Assembly: GCA_963826795.1 (NCBI GenBank)
Contig: CAWGYT010000008.1
Coordinates: 124,001 to 188,000 of the forward strand
Direction of reading: 5' to 3'
Source of the DNA: CAWGYT01 sp963826795
GTDB taxonomy: Bacteria; Planctomycetota; Planctomycetia; Pirellulales; Pirellulaceae
Length of the DNA: 64,000 nt
Position numbers and translations under genes: made by a program. This document shows positions 1-8,194 of this stretch, piece after piece. Numbering within the stretch: the first letter of the stretch is position 1; each line of letters starts with the position of its first letter. The notes beneath the pieces were generated by a model that saw nothing but the letters and a program-made list of their open reading frames with translations, searched no databases and was not told the origin of the DNA.

Positions 1-1
1 G

Positions 2-277
2 GGGGATGTCCCCAATGTCCGTAATGACGATGTCCGTAATGACGATGTCCCAGATGGCGCGGCTTGCTCGGCAGCTGAGGAACGCCAGGCCTGGATTCTG
101 GACCAACTCTCGGAGGAGGTCCGTCTAAAGTCTCCCACCGTGGCTAAACACTTCAACTGCTCGAAGAAAACGGCTGAGCGGGACCTGGCGGCGCTCCGAA
201 GGCAGGGAAAAATTGAGCACGTGGGATCTGCCAGGACAGGCCACTATCGCGTCCTTCCGCCCTCCTCCGCCGACTAG
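2..277 (+). CDS. C-terminal part of a winged-helix DNA-binding protein (5' end outside window)
   Basis: An open frame enters at the left edge and ends at TAG 275-277, leaving 91 residues. Residues about 28-70 read as a helix-turn-helix (WILDQLSEEV, then TVAKHFNCSKKTAERDLAAL, then a GKIEHVG wing). This resembles the wHTH at the C-terminus of AlbA_2/RecG-like ATP-binding regulators; that family link is inference because the N-terminal domain is not visible. The sequence before the HTH holds a 15-bp unit repeated in tandem (about 20-49) that encodes repeated VRNDD. The downstream abiE genes are on the other strand. Confidence 0.55.
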   Translation, partial: GDVPNVRNDDVRNDDVPDGAACSAAEERQAWILDQLSEEVRLKSPTVAKHFNCSKKTAERDLAALRRQGKIEHVGSARTGHYRVLPPSSAD

Positions 278-641
278 GATTCACGCAGGCAGGCGCAACA
301 CTTTCAGCGCCATTAAGCTTTCGGCGCTGGGCAACAGCACGGTCTCGACGCACGCCTGAATCAGCGGTTCAAACGAAGGACAGTCGCCCCGACTGTTGGG
401 GGTAGATGCACATGCCGGTTCAAGTGCCGTTGCATGTGCCACAACCTTCTCAAGCAAAAGCACTTGCGTCGAATCGCGTGCGCAGGGTGTCATCACCCGT
501 GGCATTTTGTAATTGCTGGCCCCATCGGCCCAGAAGGCGATTATCCGATGGGCGACCGACGCTCTCGTTGGACGCGTCGGCGCGTTACATCCTCCAGAGA
601 TGCAGTCCGCAAGTACAGCCAACCGATTGGGTCTCGGTTCG
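278..641. other. spacer between two convergent genes, no convincing gene
   Basis: About 360 bases between the stop of the winged-helix gene and the stop of abiEii. A long minus-strand frame runs through here and antisense-overlaps abiEii, but it has no recognisable domain, so I did not call it. I see no T-tailed hairpin or promoter that I would defend. Confidence 0.4.
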
Positions 642-1562
642 TCATCCAGCACGCCACGGCCCTGGTGCCGTCCACTGTTCAACAAATGGTCGTTTGGCTT
701 CAACGGCCGCAGCGACCGGTTTGATGAAGACGGCAATCGCGTCGCACACTTCGTTGAGAGCTTCCGGCGCGAAGTCGATTCGAGACTTCCGGCAGAAGCC
801 ACTCCATTGCGTTTGCTTCGCCGAATCCGAAGCAAATTCAGGCGTGAGCGCGACGGGCTCGATCTTGATCGGCGTTCCACGGTTCTCGAACGTCCTTCGC
901 ATGGCATCGGCAAGATTTCGACCGTCGAAATCAAACTGCTGTGCAAGAAGCCAGATATCAAAGAAGTCGCGGATACGACTGTTGAGTTGGCCGAGTTTGA
1001 CCATGGCCTCGAATTTCTCTGCCACCGTCGTTTCGCGACTGTACCCGTCCAAGCGTGGCGGATCGTGGTCGAGGATGGTTGGGTATTCCATTGCCACCAC
1101 AGACGGTGTAACAACGTCCCCGAATCCCATTTCGATCTGCATATGGATGCGCGCATTCTGCAGCGTGCCCCGAAAGTTCACCCGGACGCCCTCGTAGTCA
1201 GCATCCTCTTTGATGATGCGTCCTTCCAAGCTGGCAACGTCGAACTCCAGTCCATCTGGCTCGACCTCGTATTCGCATATTTCGCGAAGGACTTCCACGA
1301 CGGAATCCACGTTGTTGGGCATCTTAGCCAGGAAGTCAATGTCCCTCGTCGGTCGCGATGCCGGTGCTCTCCACGCGGTGAGCATGAGGCCGCCCTTTAG
1401 CACAAACTTCTCGGCATGCGATGATTGCGACAGCCGATACAGAAACCTTTCCATGGCGAAGTATTGAAGAACTTCCTGGAACGGACGGTTCGTTTCCTTT
1501 GCTTTCGTTTGCAACCGCGCTCGAACCGAGGCCGCGACATCCCTGACTCGGCGCTTGGTCAC
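642..1562 (-). CDS. abiEii: AbiEii-type nucleotidyltransferase toxin
   Basis: This 306-residue protein belongs to the AbiEii/DUF1814 nucleotidyltransferase family, the toxin half of type IV AbiE modules, which transfer nucleotides to tRNA or related targets in the cytoplasm. Visible motifs are LKGGLML at about 55-61, the metal-binding RPTRDIDFLAK at about 70-80, AEKFEAMVKLG at about 181-191 and RIRDFFDIW at about 197-204, in the order expected for the family. The chosen start is GTG at 1562, which overlaps the abiEi stop by four bases (GTGA), a sign of translational coupling. A longer in-frame extension upstream lies antisense-free but inside abiEi and has no homologous look. The name follows from family motifs and from the adjacent antitoxin gene. 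Confidence 0.85.
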   Translation of the reverse strand: MTKRRVRDVAASVRARLQTKAKETNRPFQEVLQYFAMERFLYRLSQSSHAEKFVLKGGLMLTAWRAPASRPTRDIDFLAKMPNNVDSVVEVLREICEYEVEPDGLEFDVASLEGRIIKEDADYEGVRVNFRGTLQNARIHMQIEMGFGDVVTPSVVAMEYPTILDHDPPRLDGYSRETTVAEKFEAMVKLGQLNSRIRDFFDIWLLAQQFDFDGRNLADAMRRTFENRGTPIKIEPVALTPEFASDSAKQTQWSGFCRKSRIDFAPEALNEVCDAIAVFIKPVAAAVEAKRPFVEQWTAPGPWRAG

Positions 1563-2182
1563 AGAATGGACTCCAGATAGGGGCGAATGACTTTGGTCAC
1601 GCGGCAGATTGAGGAATAGTGAAGCAGCGCGTCGACGTTGATGCGGCGTTGGTCTTTGTAAAGGCGAAGCGATTCCAGAACGGAATCCATGCCGATTTTG
1701 TTGCGGAACTTGAAGCAATCGGCAAGCGTCTTCTCTCGGTCGTAGATGGCTACCGGAACTTGGTCGATAAGTGGCCTCTCGATTCCCTCTGAAAATGCCT
1801 CGCCGCTGAACCGATACACGCGGATCGGCGGGTAGTCGAGTCGCGGTGGTTCGCTGTTGCGTGAGATCGCCACGTGGATTTCGTGGGGAATCTGGGTTGT
1901 CAACTCGTGGTACGCCAGCGCTGAGACCAGACAGATAACACCATCGGGGATTTTCGTTGCCACCGTCACCAGGTCTGGATTTCCCAGCGGGTGGGCGCTG
2001 GAAAGACGGTAGAGCCCGCGGCATAGTCGCTCGATAACACCCTGTTCCAGCATTGCGTAGAGCGTATTGCGGTGAATGCCCGCCCGGAGGGCATCGGCCA
2101 TTCTTAGCACACCTTGGTTGGCTTCGAAGGTTGCGATGGCCTTCTCGACGGCTTCGGGTCGTTTTGAGGTCGCCTTAGACAT
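1559..2182 (-). CDS. abiEi: AbiEi-type antitoxin / transcriptional repressor
   Basis: A 207-residue protein with an N-terminal winged helix (about residues 17-60, GVLRMADALRAG and NTLYAMLEQGVIERLCRGLY) followed by the AbiEi C-terminal region (ALAYHELTTQ, PPIRVYRFSG, EKTLADCFKFRNKIG). AbiEi proteins neutralise AbiEii and repress the operon by binding inverted repeats at the promoter. The ATG at 2182 follows a GGAGGTGA Shine-Dalgarno about 8 bases upstream, and that SD lies inside a large palindrome that is the likely operator. The gene is first in a two-gene operon and its stop overlaps the toxin start. Both genes look intact. Confidence 0.87.
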   Translation of the reverse strand: MSKATSKRPEAVEKAIATFEANQGVLRMADALRAGIHRNTLYAMLEQGVIERLCRGLYRLSSAHPLGNPDLVTVATKIPDGVICLVSALAYHELTTQIPHEIHVAISRNSEPPRLDYPPIRVYRFSGEAFSEGIERPLIDQVPVAIYDREKTLADCFKFRNKIGMDSVLESLRLYKDQRRINVDALLHYSSICRVTKVIRPYLESIL

Positions 2183-2183
2183 T

Positions 2184-2229
2184 GGTACAAATCACCTCCA
2201 CGATAATTTATCTGGAGGTAGTTTGTACC
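2184..2229 (-). promoter_or_regulatory. abiE operator: 17-bp inverted repeat covering the abiEi ribosome-binding site
   Basis: Two 17-bp arms (2184-2200 and 2213-2229) are inverted copies with two mismatches, separated by an AT-rich 12-base spacer (cgataatttatc) that could hold a -10 element on the minus strand. The gene-proximal arm contains the GGAGGTGA SD, and the abiEi ATG begins two bases past it. AbiEi repressors are known to bind inverted repeats in their promoters, so an operator role is expected. If transcribed, the palindrome would also fold and hide the SD. Confidence 0.7.
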
Positions 2230-2378
2230 GCATCCCCACGCCTGTCAAGCTCAGGCAATGCGTCGTTGGCCCTGGCAATAAGGACGTACTGCGAAAACTT
2301 TGGCTTTGGCCGTTACGGTCAGCACGATGATGCGTCTGACTGCCAATCCCGAGCACTGTTCGTGGACAAGGACGAACC

Positions 2379-2486
2379 CCGTCCTTCGTCGCTCAATTGA
2401 CCGCAGGACGTAGGCGCAGAAGGCTTCTTTTCCCCGCCTGCATTCGGCGGTTTATTTGGGATTCGCATCATCACGCAATCAGAGCC
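2379..2486. repeat. 108-bp direct repeat, copy 1 (flanks IS110 gene)
   Basis: This block matches 3804-3911 in the same orientation with about 5 differences in 108 bases. It contains a CCGCC/GGCGG stem with a 7-base loop followed by TTTATTT (2434-2457), which has the shape of a small plus-strand terminator. The pair brackets the IS110 transposase gene. IS110 elements lack long terminal repeats of this kind, so the origin is unexplained. Confidence 0.75.
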
Positions 2487-2558
2487 AGCGATCGCTGCAA
2501 ATTGCCTCGCCACGTAGTGACCTGAGTTCGTCCTAGCGGCTCCACCGCCGACCCCGCG

Positions 2559-3600
2559 TTAGCTGGCGAAAAACCTCAACGCATTAAAAGGTTCCTTTCG
2601 CTTAAGTATGTAGTAAACGGCTCGAGCAATCTTGCGCGACAAGAGCGACATCGCACGCGACTTGCCGTATTTCTTTTCCTTTCGTTTGAGAAACGCTTTG
2701 GCTTCGTCGCTGTTGCGCAACATCCAGAGCACCGATTCGGAGAACGCCCACTTCAAGTGCACGTTGCCAATCTTCCCACCACCATGTCCGCTGACTTTGC
2801 CATCGCTGGTCTGCTTTGGTGTCACCAACCTGGCATAGGACAAGAAGTCTCCGACACTCGGGAAACGGTCAGTGACGTGAATTTCGTACAGCAGCACAAG
2901 CGACAAGATGTTGCCAATGCCAGGAATCGTACGTAGCAAGCTGGAAGCCTGAGGATCGTGTAGCTTGGCGTGCGTTTGCAAACTGGTCTCCAGTTGTTTG
3001 ATGAGTCGGTCGTAGTGCCCCACCATGTGCAAGTCGGCCTCGACGTTCAACCGGACGCTGTCTTCCTCAAAGCGATCGAGTACGTCACGGTTACCGGCAT
3101 ACCGTAACGTCTTCTCAAAGGGATCGTTGTTGTATTGCTGGTTCATCAGTTGCACGTGTGCCAAAAGTTCACTACGGCGACGCACAAGGAACATCCGACG
3201 TCGCACCAAGTCGCGAGTCGCTCGCATCTCGCGCGGGTACACGTAGCTCATCGGGAACGTACCGCCTCGCATGAGTCGCGTAATCTTTTCACTGTCGAGC
3301 TTATCGTTTTTCTTCTTGCCGCCGTGAATGGCTTTCATGTACAGGGCATGGCCGAGAATGAACTCAATGTTCTCATCGCGACAAAGGTCCGCCAGCCAGT
3401 ACCAGGTGAACATGCATTCCGCGCCCACAACCAGGTCCTCGCGAAACGACTGGATGGCGTGAAGAAAGTCGGATGGCTTCGCGCCGCACGTTACGATGTA
3501 ACCGCTTGTTCCCCTCATGATCGAGAATGCACAAGTACATTCGCTTGGTGTGCAGATCCACGCCACAATAGAACGCATGTTGATGATCATAGAATCTCAC
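2559..3600 (-). pseudogene. IS110-family transposase, frameshifted
   Basis: The product is a DEDD (RuvC-like) transposase with a C-terminal Transposase_20 domain. The N-terminal part, from a GTG at 3600 preceded by GGAG, gives FYCGVDLHTKRMYLCILDHE in one frame. From about 3484-3490 the protein continues one base out of phase with LVVGAECMFTWYWLADLC, the second acidic block, and NDKLDSEKI. The C-terminal half has LLRTIPGIGNILSLVLLYEI and the serine region VSGHGGGKIGNVHLKWAFSES. Joining the frames gives about 346 residues, a normal IS110 length, so a single base change is probably all that disables it. An ATG at 3590 in the second frame opens into out-of-frame sequence and is not credible. IS110 elements are not known for programmed frameshifting. 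Confidence 0.8.
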
Positions 3601-3803
3601 GATGGTCTCCCTTCGCTTAAACACGCAACCGCAAAACGGAACACAGAGAAAGGTCAGCAGGGTGCAGGGGCGGCAATGAGCCCCGCTCGCCGACACGATG
3701 TCGGCGAAACCTTGCAAGGATGCCCTGTGCGTCCGTCCGTACTGATGCGGAACAGACTTTCGTAGGGAGAAGGCCGTCGCTCTCGCGAGGCCATAATGAG
3801 GTT

Positions 3804-3911
3804 CCGTCCTTCGTCGCTCAATTGACCGCAGGACGTCGGCGCAGAAGGCTTCTTTTCCCCGCCTGCATTCGGCGGTTTATTTGGGATTCGCGTCCCCACG
3901 CAATCAAAGCC
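3804..3911. repeat. 108-bp direct repeat, copy 2
   Basis: Second copy of the block at 2379-2486, same orientation, about 95% identical, located roughly 200 bases upstream of the IS110 transposase start. The same stem (3859-3863 with 3871-3875) and T-rich tail are preserved. The 200-base non-coding stretch between it and the transposase start is where IS110-group elements usually keep their bridge RNA. Confidence 0.75.
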
Positions 3912-4602
3912 TGTGCGCGAACGCCGGGGTGAGAAGGTAGCAGACTGGAACATGACCTTACCCCCAAACTCGAACATCGGAGCAGAGCTCCTTCCGTCAG
4001 CGATAAATCTCCACAAGTGCTTTTGCAGTGACGATTAAGGGGCCAGGCATTCTGCGGACACCCCGACCAAAAAGTTCAATCGCCGTCTTGTCGCCCCGAC
4101 TCGACTTACGACGATTCGAAAAACGCGGTGGTGGAAATGTGGTAGGTCGCGGGGCCAATTGGGCCAGCCGCCTACCGCGATCGGCCGTGGCGTATCTACG
4201 GATCTTTCTTGGCCTAGCTACGCCAATTTGGGGACCAGCCTCGAAACGTCCCTCTGACGCATCGCGGCGGCCGACGACTCAGCTATCGACCCGACCCCTG
4301 ATCGTGCGTTAGACGGCGAATGCGGAGGCCGTTTTTTGCGGGAGGGCAGAAAAAGAAAAAGGCGGCCCGGTTTGACCCAGGTCGCCCACTGGGCGACGCG
4401 TTACTCCTCTAAGGGTTTTCTCGGTGCCCAGTGGGCAACAAGACGTGGGCAACAAGACGACGTGGGCAACAAGACGGTCAATTACCGCGGTCGATCCGGT
4501 CGAGCGGCTGACTTTCAAAAATGTCGGCGGAATTTCTAAATCGGTCTCAAGAATTAAAGTCCCATTTCGATGCCCAGTGGGAATCCAGAGTGATCCGAGC
4601 AC

Positions 4603-4640
4603 AAAAAAAGACCCTACGAAACAAAGGGTTGCGTAGGGTC
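4603..4640 (-). terminator. Rho-independent terminator (minus strand)
   Basis: A perfect 9-bp stem, GACCCTACG (4610-4618) with CGTAGGGTC (4632-4640), is followed on the minus strand by seven T residues (4603-4609). It is the first strong terminator downstream of the PEP-CTERM gene that ends at 5095. An A/T pairing also makes it partly bidirectional, since Ts occur at 4652-4657. An outer pair, CCATTTCG (4562-4569) and CGAAATGG (4640-4647), offers an alternative fold. Confidence 0.65.
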
Positions 4641-4984
4641 GAAATGGCGACTTTTTTAGCCCTTTAACAAAACGTGCTCGACACATATCGAAACTTGACG
4701 AGTCAAGACGTGGCCCTCGTTTTGTGCAAGGTTAAAAGAAACGCTCGCGCCGCAGCCAGACGCGACCGGCCTCGGCCTGGACGTTGGACAGCGAACCGCA
4801 GCGAACGCAGCGCCTCGTCCCCGGCACCTAACCTGCTTCGGCCACCCTGATTTCGCCGCCGCAATCTGGACACGGCGGCCGTGGCCGCTGCTGCATACGT
4901 CGCGCGCTTCGTGCGTTCGGAATTTCACGCCGACGCGAGTTGGTAACATCCATTTCCGGCAGTCGATGTGCCCACCGAGCGGAA

Positions 4985-5047
4985 GGCACCTTGGTTGTCA
5001 CACCTTGGAGAGAGTCAAGGCACTTTTACGAGCGTTCCAAAATCGGT
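4985..5047. repeat. 63-bp dispersed intergenic repeat (tail block), copy 1
   Basis: The block begins GGCACCTTGGTTGTCACACC and ends near CGGTC. It matches 10448-10511 with only a few differences, and a shorter relative (AGAGAGTCAAG and later CGTTCCGAAAACGGT) lies at about 14806-14849. All copies sit in spacers, and in the other two places the block follows the TCATCGGCCGACGC core of the larger dispersed family. Confidence 0.65.
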
Positions 5048-5094
5048 CGAATGCTGCGACAGACCGAAAATCGGATGACTTGACGAAGACCGGA

Positions 5095-6204
5095 TCATCC
5101 TCGGACGACCAAGCGTGCACCTCGTCGCCGCAACAGTAGTCCAAGCGCCCCCAACAATCCGAACAGCTGCGAACTTGGCTCAGGTACCAGAGTAATGGTT
5201 GCTGTTGGGGCGCGTCGAAACCGCCAGTCCATCGAGCTGCCGTCCGCAAGCGTGCCCGTGATTTCGCCCTCCAGCAACTCAATTGGCTCGAACATCGGAA
5301 AGTTGAAGTTGCTTCCGTGTATTGTGACGCGCGAGTCTTGCGCGGCAAAAATATGCGCATCGAACTGGGATCGGCTATCGATTTGACCCCCGGTGATGTT
5401 CAATTGTGATGTTCCGCTTAGATAGATTCCCGTGCCGTCACTACTCGTCACCGTGCCTCCCGACATATTGATGACCGACTCGTCTCTTGCACTAATTCCT
5501 TCCCAGCCGACAACGACTCCTCCCGAAAGCTGTAGAGTTGCCGATTCGAAAAGCACGAGACCGGGGCCTTCCCCACCGCGAACCGACCCGCCGGAGATTG
5601 TTACTTCTGTTGTACCTGAGGCGTCAATGCCGGATTCTTCTGGACTTCCAGAAATGTCGCCCGTCTTAACAACCGCCGTGGATGCCCCACGGAATGAAGC
5701 TCGCCTGATCCCCGCACCATCGATTTGAACGTTTGAGTCCACGGAGCGAAGGGAGCTGCAGGAGAAACATGCCGACGAAACCGTACCGGAATTCAGAAAG
5801 ACGTTTGATCCGTTGCTGATCCTCATCGTAATCTCGTCCCAGCCCCCAACTTCCCCGCCGTTGAGCACAAGTGTGGCGTTATCCACGTCGACATTTCTAA
5901 CTGTCCCCGAATTCAGTGACGCGTTCGATCCGTTGCGGACGGTAAGTCCTTCCGCGGGGAACCCCCCGGCAAACCCTCCGATCTCCCCTGCGTTTTGCAC
6001 AAGCGTGGCGTTATCCACGTCGACATCGAGAACGTTCGCTTGCAGATCCAGCTTGCTCTCATTAGTCACAACTACACTGTCAGCATTCTCCGTGAGGACG
6101 TGCTCTTGTCCGTCATCAAAGACAAGCTGACCGGTCGCAGAACGGCAGCAAAGAAGGATCATGTACAGAATCTCAAGATCGTGTCGTACCAAGCGTTTGA
6201 TCAT
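5095..6204 (-). CDS. PEP-CTERM protein with repetitive beta-helix-like body
   Basis: A 369-residue exported protein. The body is built of short Gly/Asn/Ser/Thr-rich repeats such as NATLVLNGGEVGGW and LNSGTVRNVDVDN, which suggests a right-handed beta-helix or a similar stack. The C-terminus is a full PEP-CTERM sorting signal: VPEPSS at about 340, a hydrophobic helix (LFGLLGALGLLL) and an RRR cluster. PEP-CTERM proteins are processed by exosortase and kept at the envelope or in the exopolysaccharide matrix. The leader is short; a second Met (MILLCCRSATG, about residue 15) gives a better signal peptide than the first. The gene stands alone in a long spacer. Confidence 0.75.
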   Translation of the reverse strand: MIKRLVRHDLEILYMILLCCRSATGQLVFDDGQEHVLTENADSVVVTNESKLDLQANVLDVDVDNATLVQNAGEIGGFAGGFPAEGLTVRNGSNASLNSGTVRNVDVDNATLVLNGGEVGGWDEITMRISNGSNVFLNSGTVSSACFSCSSLRSVDSNVQIDGAGIRRASFRGASTAVVKTGDISGSPEESGIDASGTTEVTISGGSVRGGEGPGLVLFESATLQLSGGVVVGWEGISARDESVINMSGGTVTSSDGTGIYLSGTSQLNITGGQIDSRSQFDAHIFAAQDSRVTIHGSNFNFPMFEPIELLEGEITGTLADGSSMDWRFRRAPTATITLVPEPSSQLFGLLGALGLLLRRRGARLVVRG

Positions 6205-6882
6205 CGTAACACTCCACTGATTCTCTTCACGTCGTGGCAGAATCGACTTCTAACAGGGCTCCAACAAAAAAAGGCACGGAGCTTGTGTGACGATCCACAG
6301 AAATTTCGCGCCGTTCTTGTTTGGATTAGCTTCCCGCATGACAGCACATTGGGGAACTCAATCTATCACGAAGGGCGTCGCCTACAACAAAAAACCCGGT
6401 GCTCAACGTCGCATTGACGATTCCGCACACATGGGCGCCGTCGCACACCAGGGCACAACAAACCCAGGCCACAACAAACCCAGACGAACAAACCCAGACG
6501 GTCTACGGTTTCCGCTGGCGACTTCGGGTGGGGAAATGGGAATGCCGTCGCATCGTGTCCCGCGTGAGTTTCACGCGAAGGGTGGGCAGAGGTCTGGCGG
6601 TCGCGGACGGGAGATGGAATGTAGACCGTCTCAATCCTGTCTGTCGAAGCGTCGTAGCAGGAGCTCCATTTCCTACGGGGGTCGATGTGACCGCCGCAGG
6701 TTAGCAATCTGGCTGTGTCGAGGTGTCGACGCCTCGGTGGGGCAGTTCAAGCAAAGCATGACCTATCGACTCGGGCTTCCCAGAAACGGCCGGTTGTGTT
6801 GGTGCGGCAGGCTGGTCATCAATTGGAGTTATGAAGAACCAATTCCCGCGGGCACAAGCTCACACGATGTTGTTCGACGTCT
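6205..6882. other. intergenic region, no gene supported
   Basis: About 680 bases between two minus-strand PEP-CTERM genes. A short tandem of ACAACAAACCCAG-like units lies near 6457-6500, and GTGAGTTTCACGC near 6564 can form a small hairpin. Open frames here have no domain, leader or SD. The part immediately above 6205 should carry the promoter of the 5095-6204 gene, but I cannot point to convincing -35/-10 boxes. Confidence 0.4.
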
Positions 6883-7596
6883 TCATTGAGAGCGATGCCG
6901 CCGAATTATCCCGATACTAAGGAAACCGACCAACGCCAACAAGCTCGAAGAAGGTTCAGGAATTGGCACGTTGTCTACTCGGATGTACCGGTAAGTCGTT
7001 GAACTGTTTGTGCCTTGAGCATCAAAGAGGAGGCCGGGCGAACCGGGGGCCAAATCTATGGATTCGTCGACAAAACTGATTTGCGGTTCCGCGGGCATGT
7101 TGCCGCCTGGCTCCCACGCCCATAATTCGAGTTTGTTGTCAAAAACGTCGAACTGAAGGACTAGCCCTTCTCCGCTCTGCAAGTTGAATCCCGCATCCTC
7201 GGCGACGAATCCGTTGTACATAGTAGGACTGTTCCAGCCGACATAAAGCCGGTCGTTGCTCGGATTGTAGCCGCCCTGATACGCAGTGGGCACACTCGCG
7301 TCACCATTAGTCAAGAGTCCGATTCCACTGGAGTTCGGTCCCCCAAACACAAATTCAGCACGTATCGATGTGCCGTCGAGATTGTCTACTGCCGGTTCAC
7401 CCGTTATTACGAACGCATTGTTACCCGTGAGAACAAGGTCACCGGATGAAGCATCGACCGAATTCGTGCCCCAAATGTGTGTCCATGTATCGAGACTTGA
7501 GTCACCGGACGAAAAGTCTTCATCGTACAATGTATCGGCTGCGGCAAAGGGAGTCAGAATGGCCAACGCAATGCAGATTTGTATCGTTTGTTTCAT
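6883..7596 (-). CDS. PEP-CTERM protein with lectin-like body
   Basis: A 237-residue protein with a clear signal peptide (MKQTIQICIALAILTPFAAA), a mostly beta body opening with LYDEDFSSGDSSLDTW, and a C-terminal PEP-CTERM signal (IPEPSS at about 212, LLALVGFLSIGII, then RRH). The body resembles concanavalin-A-like or family-16-type beta-sandwich modules of PEP-CTERM proteins; that is inference from the DEDFSSG start and aromatic pattern. The ATG at 7596 is preferred over an upstream in-frame start because GGAG precedes it and the signal peptide starts there. Expected location is the envelope or matrix after exosortase processing. Confidence 0.78.
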   Translation of the reverse strand: MKQTIQICIALAILTPFAAADTLYDEDFSSGDSSLDTWTHIWGTNSVDASSGDLVLTGNNAFVITGEPAVDNLDGTSIRAEFVFGGPNSSGIGLLTNGDASVPTAYQGGYNPSNDRLYVGWNSPTMYNGFVAEDAGFNLQSGEGLVLQFDVFDNKLELWAWEPGGNMPAEPQISFVDESIDLAPGSPGLLFDAQGTNSSTTYRYIRVDNVPIPEPSSSLLALVGFLSIGIIRRHRSQ

Positions 7597-8194
7597 CTGT
7601 GTCCACTCCTCTGTATAGATGAGGCTCTCGGTCAATCGCCACCCACGCCGATATCCTACAAATTCAGAAGCGGCTTTCAAGCTTACCAACAATTCTTCCA
7701 TTGATGTTCGGCTCGCGGCAGCCGCTAATCGGCCAAACTCGGCGTTTGCTTCCTATATGTTCAACGGGCTAAACACGCGGGCATCAAATGGCGGCTGCTG
7801 ACGGCTCGCTATTCTCGACCGTTGCGTGCGGCGGTGTGACACGCCGCCGCTAGAAACGTACGCTCCGAAAGCGCTGCGGCTTCATCGGCCGACGCACCTT
7901 CGCCCGGCAATCCGTTCGCTGCTTCGGCGTTTCGCGCCGAAGCGTCGAAATCTGGGCCGATTCCCAACATTGGTCTTTCCACCGATACGATCGCGATTCA
8001 TGCCAAACCAAATCATCACTCGGGATCTGCTACTTCATTGCAATTCCCACACTGACAAGACGTAACTCCTGTGGGAAAAAGGAGTAGCGACTTGTGAGCT
8101 GCAGTGGGTAACCTGCCAGACTGCGATTACATCGCTTTTCTTTCGCCCGGCTGCGAAGGATTCTCTTCGCTGGCGCAAATACACTATTGAGGAC
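7597..8194. other. divergent spacer with dispersed repeat
   Basis: The region separates the PEP-CTERM gene (minus) from the ECF sigma gene (plus) and so must hold both promoters. About 7757-7960 is a member of the dispersed repeat family: GTTCAACGGGCTAAACACG start, GGCGGCTGCTGAC middle, a GCGGCGGTGTGACACGCCGCCGC hairpin at about 7830-7852, the core at 7879-7895, and a GGCGTTTCGCGCCGAAGC hairpin after it. No coding frame in it is credible. Confidence 0.5.
7757..7960 (+). repeat. dispersed intergenic repeat family, copy A
   Basis: This copy aligns by eye with 17120-17270 over its 5' two thirds: GTTCA-CGGGCT-AACACG, then GCATCA, TGGCGGCTGCTGAC and GGGTGACACGCCGCCGCC-like hairpins, ending in GCTTCATCGGCCGACGC (7879-7895). 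The TCGGCCGA centre is palindromic. Family members also occur at 10256-10520, 14615-14850, 35085-35160, 36561-36640 and 58160-58230. Confidence 0.65.

Larger units (their letters stand above)
3912..5094. other. long intergenic region with short repeats and hairpins
   Basis: About 1.2 kb without a gene I can support. It holds three copies of GTGGGCAACAAGAC at 4431, 4445 and 4462, several copies of GCCCAGTGGG or its complement near 4386, 4426 and 4571, a strong hairpin at 4603-4640, and a 63-bp block at 4985-5047 repeated at 10448-10511. Several short open frames occur, but none shows a domain, signal peptide or ribosome-binding site. Confidence 0.5.

Noticed and set aside
281..1156. Long minus-strand frame overlapping abiEii
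   Set aside because: It lies antisense-frame to a clear nucleotidyltransferase, has no domain and no ribosome-binding site.
3484..3490. Programmed frameshift in the IS110 transposase
   Set aside because: IS110 enzymes are made from one frame and no slippery heptamer is visible, so a mutation or indel error is more likely.
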